DNA of 64,000 nucleotides from Mimachlamys varia (lineage: Eukaryota > Mollusca > Bivalvia > Pectinida > Pectinidae), in contig OX392538.1 of the NCBI GenBank assembly GCA_947623455.1, positions 29,201,001-29,265,000 on the forward strand, in the 5' to 3' direction. The notes below the pieces were generated by a model that saw only the letters and a list, made by a program, of their open reading frames with translations, was not told the origin of the DNA and made no database searches. Below are positions 56,466-64,000 of the stretch, piece after piece. Within the stretch, counting starts at the first letter, position 1. Every line of letters starts with the position of its first letter. A program made the translations under genes and the position numbers.

Positions 56466-58290
56466 ATGTGATAAATAGAAGCAGTCTCTATGTTACTGTA
56501 GTCCTCTAGTATTTTGTTTGACTCATGATTTTAGAAATCGAATTGACCTCGTGGGATAACACCTTTGTACAGAAATATTTATGATACAAACAAAAGCTAC
56601 AATTCTTCCTGTGGCAGTGTTTATCCAACCATGTTTGATTAGGTTATTAATATTCATTGTTATCTTTAAAAGTCACTATATCTGTAATGTGTGCTGAATA
56701 AGAAAAAGTCTATTCAAAACTCTTGGTATGTTTCCTCATGGTACAGTTGTATGAATAATTTGTTTCGATTCAGCGCATGAGGAAGGTTGATGTTACTACA
56801 ACCAACAGTTATTATTGACATGCCAGGTAGTTCAGAAGAAAAAAGTGCTGAAAGAAAAGTAGAAGGATCAATCCAAATGCAACAAACCGTTTTCTGCTAA
56901 ATTTCAAAATGTACAGTGTATAGGAGTTGTGAACTACAGATAATTACGTAGTCTTTATTTTTTTTAATGAAAGACAGAAGTTTGAACGAAAATTGTAAAT
57001 GCATTTAAGGTATTTTTTCCAGAAGTTTTTTTTTCAACTAGTAAACAGTAGGGCAGCTGCGCTGTATATAAACTGCTGGCAGCTTGACGGCTAAATGAAC
57101 ATTATTTTATAAGTTCAAGCATTCGTCACTTTATTTCAAAGCATGACAATGTCAGCCAGTTGCCTATTTCTTATTATTATATAATAACTGAAACACCATA
57201 CCGGTAGCCATTTTCTAATTTCATAAAGATTTCATAGAAAAGAAAAATTGTTTGTTCATTTTATTGTAGTGAAAGCATTATGAGAAAATGTGTTTGCTTG
57301 ATGTTTGAAAGGATGTCTGATTGTTGAGAGATAATTTGTTTGTTTATAAGAATTTGATATTTACAGTGCTCTGGTCACAAATTACTAGACTCCAGTAAAA
57401 TAGGGCTTGTACAAGTTTTGATGCAAAAACACAAGCGGTGGTTCAAACTCCTGTGTCCTGTTGTATCAAGTTTCATTGGCTACTACAGTAGAGCATTGTC
57501 CAAATGTATTTAATCTTACTATTGTCCTACAGCTTGTTCTATTACATGAGGAAGAGGAATTTCAGCCCTTGAGGAAAGATCCCCAACTACTCTGAAGCTT
57601 CATGTTTCGCATCTTAAGAATGTTCCCTCTCGGGTTGAGATTTTCCTTTTTTCACCCCTAAAGGGTAAATTAATTAATTAAAACAAAAGGATCTATCGAC
57701 TTGTTAAACCTTCATCAGCATTCTCTCATTTGATATATAATGTATCAGATTTCATTTCTATATTGCACGAGTGCATATTTTTTTCATTTATATATGGTGC
57801 GCGTGGATATTTTTTCTTTTCTAAATCGTGCGAGTGGATATTTTTTTTCATTTTGGCCAAAACTATCATGAAACTCTGTAAGCCTTGTCAAACTTTTTTC
57901 CTGCGTTGTAAAATTCATAATTTGACACATCGTTAATTTTACATGTTTACTAGTGTTCGCTCTAATGATAAGTCCTCGTCATGGAGGATGAAAATGGCCA
58001 AACTGTGGTGAACAGTTTCTGGTATACAGTAACAGGTATGTCTGCAAATGAATACACTTGTAATTGTGAAATTAAAAGTGTATGCTCTAAATGTACTTAT
58101 TAAAAGTAAACAAATTCTCAATGTATGCTCAGTGATAAATCTTTCACAATGCTTGCTTAGAGAGCAATATACAGACAATTTGGCGCAATCATAATTTAAC
58201 AGAAAATATTGCAAGCACGAAAATTTTTGATTATGGCTAAAATATAATTATGTTAACAGTACACATACATTTGTAGGTGTGTCTATTTAA
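56466..58290. other. Intergenic, nothing recognised
   Basis: AT-rich sequence downstream of the SENP gene. The 68- and 91-codon frames (57,730-57,936 and 57,939-58,214) are Phe/Ile/Cys rich without recognisable motifs. No exon with good borders was seen. Confidence 0.4.
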
Positions 58291-58405
58291 GCATTAAACA
58301 TCATTCTGTTCCGTGTTATGGTCCTATAACACGAAACAAGATTGCAGACAAAATGAATAACGCGCGTTATAGGACCATAACACGGAACAGAATGATGTTT
58401 AATGC
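58291..58405. mobile_element. 115-bp hairpin (gcattaaacatcattctg ends)
   Basis: Arms gcattaaacatcattctgtt with ccgtgttatggtcctataac and their reverse complement meet around a ~30-bp loop. A related phrase (gttatgctctcataacacag) is at about 58,588. Foldback element. Confidence 0.7.
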
Positions 58406-59692
58406 TTGTATTTACATTTTTCCATTGGTTTTTATACTAAATTTATATTCATATTCTACATTTGTTCTGAAAATTTAAGCTAGATTTCTAATAAATGCAA
58501 CAGCGAACAGCCAGTATTGGCCGGCTATTTCCAACGTTATGATTATGACGTCACAATCGTAATGACGTCATAATGACCACTCCAGTGTTATGCTCTCATA
58601 ACACAGAACTTGGTAGTGTTATAAAGTGGCAATGCAGAGCAAATGTAAATATATCACATTAATGCTTGTTATCATTTTAAATGCTAGAACAGCTGCACTT
58701 TAATTTTGATAACCTGGTTTTGTAATGCTTCAAGATAGTTTCCTTGAAGTTTCAGTATGCCAATGAAATTTAATACAACTGTAGGGGGTTCACAGTCTTA
58801 ACTCACGGAAGTCAATACCTGACAGAAGTTGGGGATGTGTTGTATATACGATATGCAGAGAACAGCTAGGAATTGGCAGGGTTGTTGTCTTTTTGTTAAG
58901 ATTATGTACAAGCATGTTCAGAAATAAATTAAGATTTTTGTCTTTAAACCTGTGTTTATAGCATTTACTTCTATAAAAAACAATTTGTGTACACTTTCAG
59001 TTATTGGAGTAAAATAATTTTGATGCCATTGCAGCATAGAGGAAGTGTTTCCTGCTTTGTTACACATTTGTTTGACATCTTGGTTAAACTTTGCTGATAC
59101 TTATAGTTTAACATTTATGAAATTTATATAATTAATTTCCCATTGATTGTATGCAGAATGCGGCTTTCTGATTGGTGGAGATTTTATTTTAATACCTCTA
59201 TATATGAAAAAATCTCCAAAAATAGCACAAAAAAATGTGACGTCACAATACAGCAATTGACGTTGCGTATTGATTTCTAGAAAAGAATCCGTTGTTAGAT
59301 CAGTCAAATTGTACATAAACCTGTTTTGAATTTGAAAATAAGTTTCACTATAATGATAAGCATTGATGTCAATTATTTTTTAGCTCCATAGAGTTGTGAA
59401 AAAATTTTGTAAGAATCCGCTATGCAGATTCATAGTTTGCAAACACATCTTTTTTCATACCCCAATAAAGCTAAAAAAAATTGTCATCAATGCTTAAATG
59501 ATTATGGAGCATGACAAGAGCCATAAATATATAAATCTTTATTTAACGCAACCCGAAAAAAATTGTGTTATTCTGACAATGCAAATAGGCATATACTGGT
59601 AAATACCAGCAATTATTTGTCCTTTCGTTCGATAAATTCATTACACTCATTGACATCACTCAAGCAGCTTATTTCTCAACAAATGTTTGTTA
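58406..59692. other. Intergenic, nothing recognised
   Basis: AT-rich. It includes a direct tgacgtcacaatcgtaatga block near 58,548 and another tgacgtcacaat near 59,238 (possible CRE-like or repeat-derived sites). No gene was recognised. Confidence 0.35.
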
Positions 59693-60210
59693 GCCCACCT
59701 GGCCTGAGGGGCCAAGTGAGCTTATCTTGTTGTGCCGACTCCGCATCCATCTGGCAACAAGTTTTGCCATAAAAGACTTCTTCTCTAAAACCAAAAGTCC
59801 AAAGATAATGATATTTGGCCAGTAGGTACTTGGGACAGAGTTTTATAAAGTATCCTCAAATGAATAACCGCCACTTACTTTCATAGTCACAGGGGTCAAA
59901 TATGTAAAAACATGAAAAAAATCTTCTTCCAAATAGACACCTAGTTCTTGGCATGAAAAAACTTACTATAAGGGTCCCTCAAATAAATGACCTTTACCTA
60001 CTTTAAAGATCACAGGGTAAAATGTGCAAAATCATGTTAAAAGTGTTCTGAATGACAAGACAATTTGCAAATTACAGGCCCAAATGCAATGGCTTCACCA
60101 ATGTGAACCCATACCTACATGTTGACCTATGGCCTACATCATTGAAAAAGTTTGTCAAGGTTTTATCTCCTACACTTCTTGCCACAGAAACTTCATACTT
60201 GGTGACGCAT
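59693..60210 (+). repeat. 'gaccttgaa/aggtca' family, complete 5' hairpin end
   Basis: It begins agcccacctggcc-tgag-gggccaagtgagct, a hairpin, then gactccgcatccatctggca, cttcttctctaaaaccaaaa, tttggccagtaggtacttgg and decayed gaccttt/aaagatcacaggg units. Confidence 0.8.
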
Positions 60211-60412
60211 TCGGTTGGGGACTGTACCGGTATTTGTTGAGAACATTGTCCATAATCTTGCTTCATTTTAGATTCTTGTTCTACGAAAAAGAAAAAAATA
60301 TATATATACATGTGTATGTTTTTTTCTAAGTTCTGCATCCATGATTTGTATGCTTGACTTGTCTAACCGAAATGCCCCCTCCTAAATATGGATTACATAC
60401 TTAGTCACTTAA

Positions 60413-60520
60413 AGGCCCAATGTACGTTACTTCTGGAAATTTTTCTTGATTCTGAAAAAAATTCAGTTGATAACCATGCATGCAAAAATAAGTCTCAAAC
60501 GTATTGTAATAAAAATAAAT
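60413..60520 (+). mobile_element. TTAA-type MITE, copy 3 (truncated)
   Basis: TTAA (60,409-60,412) followed by aggcccaatgtacgttactt, then tctgaaaaaaattcagttga, taaccatgcat and gtctcaaac, the left part of the 50,058 element. The right part is missing. Confidence 0.7.
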
Positions 60521-60979
60521 ATGCGTTGTTGATATTAATTAATAGGATAGAATACCAACATAATTAAATTAATCATAAATTAGATGTTCTTCATAAAGAC
60601 TAAATACATGTAATTATAAACAGGTGCGTGTTTAATAAATCAATGCCAGTTTGATCAATAAAAGTCGTTAATCTCTAAAGTTTCCCATTACTCTGGTTAA
60701 TTACTTATGTACACGTTGTCGTACAGTGATCGACACATTTAACGTGTTGACAGTTCGCGCTTGGATGCACACGAGTTGTATCAGATGCCGACCGCCATGT
60801 GTTTACATTATTCCTATAGTTACTGACCCCAAGAGGTTAACAAATAATTCTTATCCAATCAGCGCCTTGCATATTCTTCAGTCCGTGCAAAAAATGGCTA
60901 CTTCCTGTGTTATGTCTTGATACGACGAAGTTAGGTTACCAGCGCTGTCTGTGTGTTAAGTAGGCTAATATATGAAAAC

Positions 60980-61166
60980 ATGAATGATTATACGTTTGAT
61001 GAGGACGGAAACCCCACCTTGAGGACTAATGGAGCTTCTCAAAGAAATGTCTTTTCGGACGAAGAGGACATAACGAATATTTTCGATGTTGGTGGCGATG
61101 GTTTCGATGTTACGCTTTCGATGGCCGATGAGATTCTCCGGTGGACAAGTGTCAATCCACACAGAG
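60980..61166 (+). CDS. Probable first coding exon of an unidentified gene
   Basis: ATG at 60,980 opens MNDYTFDEDGNPTLRTNG, then NVFSDEEDITNIFDVGGD, GFDVTLSMADEILRW and TSVNPHR. It reaches a donor (CAGAG, gtagta) at 61,167 in phase 1. The acidic, low-repeat composition and the richer GC of the exon argue for real coding. The frame is open 9 codons upstream without ATG. The product is not recognised. A 135-bp palindrome begins 14 bp after the donor, so the next exon must lie beyond the satellite or outside the window. Confidence 0.55.
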
Positions 61167-61180
61167 GTAGTATTATAGTA

Positions 61181-61315
61181 TTATTGATTGGTTATTTCTG
61201 TATTGGCCTAGTTATTGGTCCAAGGCCTGCTATATTGGCCTTCGGCTTGGCCTCAGGCCAATATAGCAGGCCGAGGACCAATAACTCGGCCAATACAGAA
61301 ATAACCAATCAATAA
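61181..61315. mobile_element. 135-bp foldback element in the putative intron 1 of the 60,980 gene
   Basis: Sixty-base arms starting ttattgattggttatttctg and ending cagaaataaccaatcaataa are almost perfect reverse complements around a 15-base loop. The arms carry tattggcc repeatedly. No distinct target duplication was identified. Confidence 0.75.
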
Positions 61316-61707
61316 TGACTTTATTAATTACAATGTAACTCTATGACAAATGAAGAAAATAATTAAGAACACAAAGTGATCGACTAAAACACTTTATTCA
61401 ATTCGTCCGTATATCAGGAAAACATCTATCATACACATATATTTGTTCCTTTACCTGAATTTAATTTCCTTCAAGTCGTCATTATCTATGACGTTCACCC
61501 GTCTGGAATTCTCCTCTGTCCAATATTCATACTCGAGGAGATCAGCAACTATAACTTTTCATTATTTCCTCACCGTTTGTAATGCGTTTTCTTTTCGGCA
61601 ATGTCGGCCCGTCAATCTTTGAAGATTTCACCGCAGGCTGCAGTATGACGTTTATGACGTCATTTCCAAACAACGTTTAGCGCCAAATCTTGTATTGGCC
61701 GTGTTTT
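61316..61707. other. Unassigned stretch
   Basis: No exon or clear repeat, apart from catttccaaacaacgtttag and a trailing ttgtattggccgtg that echoes the palindrome to the left. Confidence 0.35.
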
Positions 61708-64000
61708 TAGCTCACCTGGCCAGAAGGGCAAAGTGAGCTTATGTGATGGTGCAGCGTCCGTCGTCCGTCCGTCCGTCCGTCCGTCCGTCCTGTGTCCGTC
61801 AACTTTTTCCTTTAAACGACTTCTTCTAAAATACTGAAAGGCCCAGTGACATGAAATTTGGCTGGTAGATTTCTTGGAAGGAGCTGAACAAAGTTTGCGA
61901 AAAAAAAATCACTTTGACCTAATTTCAAGGTCACAGGGGTCAAAAATGTCGAAACCTTCAAACAACTTCTTCTAAAATACCGTCAGACATAGAGACTTCA
62001 TATTTGACCAGTAGCTTCCTTAGATGAAGCCAAATAAAGTTTGCGAAAAGAAATGACCTTGACCAATATTCAAGGTCACCGTGAGGTTAAATCTATTTTA
62101 ACCTTTAAACGACTTCTTCTGAAATACCAAAAGCCCTAGAAGCATGATATTTGGCTGAAATGTCCCTTGGATGAAGCCCGACAAAGTTTGCGAAAAAAAA
62201 TGACCTTGACTTATATTCAAGGTCACAGGGGTCAAATCTGTTAAAACCTTTAAACGACTTCTTCTGAAATACCAAAAGCCCTAGAAGCATGATATTTGGC
62301 TGAAAGGTTCCTTGGATGAAGCCCGATAAAGTTTGCGAAAAGAAATGACCTTTACCTATATACAAGGTCACAGGGGTCAAATCTGTTAAAACCTTTAAAC
62401 GACTTCTTCTGAAATACCAAAAGCCCTAGAAGCATGATATTTGGCTGAAAGGTTCCTTGGATGAAGCCGGACAAAGTTTGCGAAAAGAAATGACCTTGAC
62501 CTATATTCAAGGTCACAGGAGTCAAATGTGTTAAAACCTTTAAACGACTTCTTCTGAAATACCAAAAGCCCTAGAAGCATGATATTTGGCTGAAAGGTTC
62601 CTTGGATGAAGCCCGACAAAGTTTGCGAAAAGAAATGACCTTGACCTATATTCAAGGTCACAGGGGTCAAATCTGTTAAAACCTTTAAACGACTTCTTCT
62701 GAAATACCAAAAGCCCTAGAAGCATGATATTTGGCTGAAAGGTTCCTTGGATGAAGCCCGACAAAGTTTGCGAAAAGAAATGACCTTGACCTATATTCAA
62801 GGTCACAGGGGTCAAATCTGTTAAAATCTTTAAACGACTTCTTCTGAAATACCAAAAGCCCTAGAAGCATGATATTTGGCTGAAAGGTTCCTTGGATGAA
62901 GCCCGACAAAGTTTGCGAAAAGAAATGACCTTGACTTATATTCAAGGTCACAGGGGTCAAATCTGTTAAAACCTTTAAACGACTTCTTCTGAAATACCAA
63001 AAGCCCTAGAAGCATGATATTTGGCTGAAAGGTTCCTTGGATGAAACCGGACAAAGTTTGCGAAAACAAGGTCACAGGGGTCAAATCTGTTAAAACCTTT
63101 AAACGACTTCTTCTGAAATACCAAAAGCCCTAGAAGCATGATATTTGGCTGAAAGGTTCCTTGGATGAAGCCGGACAAAGTTTGCGAAAAGAAATTACCT
63201 TGACCTATATTCAAGGTCACAGGAGTCAAATCTGTTAAAACCTTTAAACGACTTCTTCTGAAATACCAAAAGCCCTAGAAGCATGATATTTGGCTGAAAG
63301 TTTCCTTGGATGAAGCCCGACAAAGTTTGCGAAAAGAAATGACCTTGACCTTTATTCAAGGTCACAGGGGTCAAATCTGTTAAAATCTTTAAACGACTTC
63401 TTCTGAAATACCAAAAGCCCTAGAAGCATGATATTTGGCTGAAAGGTTCCTTGGATGAAGCCCGACAAAGTTTGCGAAAAGAAATGACCTTGACCTTTAT
63501 TCAAGGTCACAGGGGTCAAATCTGTTAAAATCTTTAAACGACTTCTTCTGAAATACCAAAAGCCCTAGAAGCATGATATTTGGCTGAAAGGTTCCTTGGA
63601 TGAAGCCCGACAAAGTTTGCGAAAAGAAATGACCCTGACCTATATTCAAGGTCACAGGAGTCAAATCTGTTGAAACCTGCAAACGACTTCTTCTAAAATA
63701 CCAAAAGCCCTAGAAGCATGATATTTGGCTGAAAGTTTCCTTGGATGAAGCCCGACAAAGTTTGTGAAAAGAAATGACCTTGACCTATATTCAAGGTCAC
63801 AGGGGTCAAATCTGTTAAAACATTTAAACGACTTCTCCTGAAATACCAAAAGCCCTAGAAGCATGATATTTGGCTGAAAGGTTCCTTGGATGAAGCCTGA
63901 CAAAGTTTGCAAAAAGAAATGACCTTGACCTATATTCAAGGTCACAGGGGTAAAATCTGTTAAAACATTCAAACAACTTCTTCTGAAGTACCAAAAGCCC
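61708..64000 (+). repeat. 145-bp-period satellite of the 'gaccttgaa/aggtca' family (runs off window)
   Basis: It opens with the hairpin agctcacctggcc-agaa-gggcaaagtgagct, then a (GTCC)n tract (61,750-61,788), then about fifteen head-to-tail units: ttaaacgacttcttctgaaa, taccaaaagccctagaagca, tgatatttggctgaaaggtt, gaagcccgacaaagtttgcg, gaaatgaccttgacctatat, tcaaggtcacaggggtcaaa. Units from 62,100 on are 145 bp and very similar; one near 63,060 has lost about 37 bp. The minus-strand 84-103-codon frames at 145-bp offsets are a product of the satellite, not genes. Confidence 0.9.

Noticed and set aside
61708..64000. CRISPR array
   Set aside because: Regular 145-bp head-to-tail units without unique spacers in a eukaryotic genome; it is a satellite.

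Overview
The window reads as AT-rich, intron-rich nuclear DNA of an animal. Short phased exons with GT-AG borders, SINEs with tRNA-like heads, many MITEs, and the dispersed repeat family whose units carry 'gaccttgacc' and 'caaggtcacaggggtcaaa' together suggest a marine mollusc, most likely a bivalve. The taxon is an inference from repeat style and gene structure; nothing here fixes the species.

Two host genes can be built exon by exon. On the minus strand, about 1.6-8.3 kb, are the first four coding exons of HSD17B7 (3-ketosteroid reductase / 17-beta-hydroxysteroid dehydrogenase 7); the rest lies left of the window. On the plus strand, 18.7-54.1 kb, is a complete 18-exon SENP1/SENP2-type SUMO protease (677 codons) with all catalytic residues present. 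The two genes are divergent, about 10.4 kb apart. A third gene probably starts on the plus strand at 60,980, where one coding exon with a donor site is seen.

Most of the rest is mobile DNA. The spacer between the host genes holds a hAT element with a ZMYM1-like transposase broken by one frameshift (10.1-13.8 kb), a 195-bp hAT MITE with a perfect 8-bp duplication, and two LINE fragments. Intron 1 of the SENP gene holds a 17.9-kb structure (19,242-37,188) with inverted arms of about 1.1 kb, CACTA...TAGTG ends, a 3-bp flanking repeat AAG and an array of short subterminal motifs. It looks like one giant CACTA-like (or other 3-bp-TSD) DNA transposon. Without it intron 1 would be about 1.5 kb. Its interior carries nested MITEs, two tiny palindromic insertions and at least one coding-like exon, but no recognised transposase.

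Two tandem arrays have grown out of splice junctions. The repeats at 1,721-1,962 duplicate the HSD17B7 exon-4 acceptor, and those at 41,078-42,276 duplicate the SENP exon-5 donor, leaving ladders of decoy splice sites. Another MITE ends 19 bp before SENP exon 14 and probably supplies its branch point. The right end (61.7-64 kb) is a 145-bp-period satellite that runs off the window.
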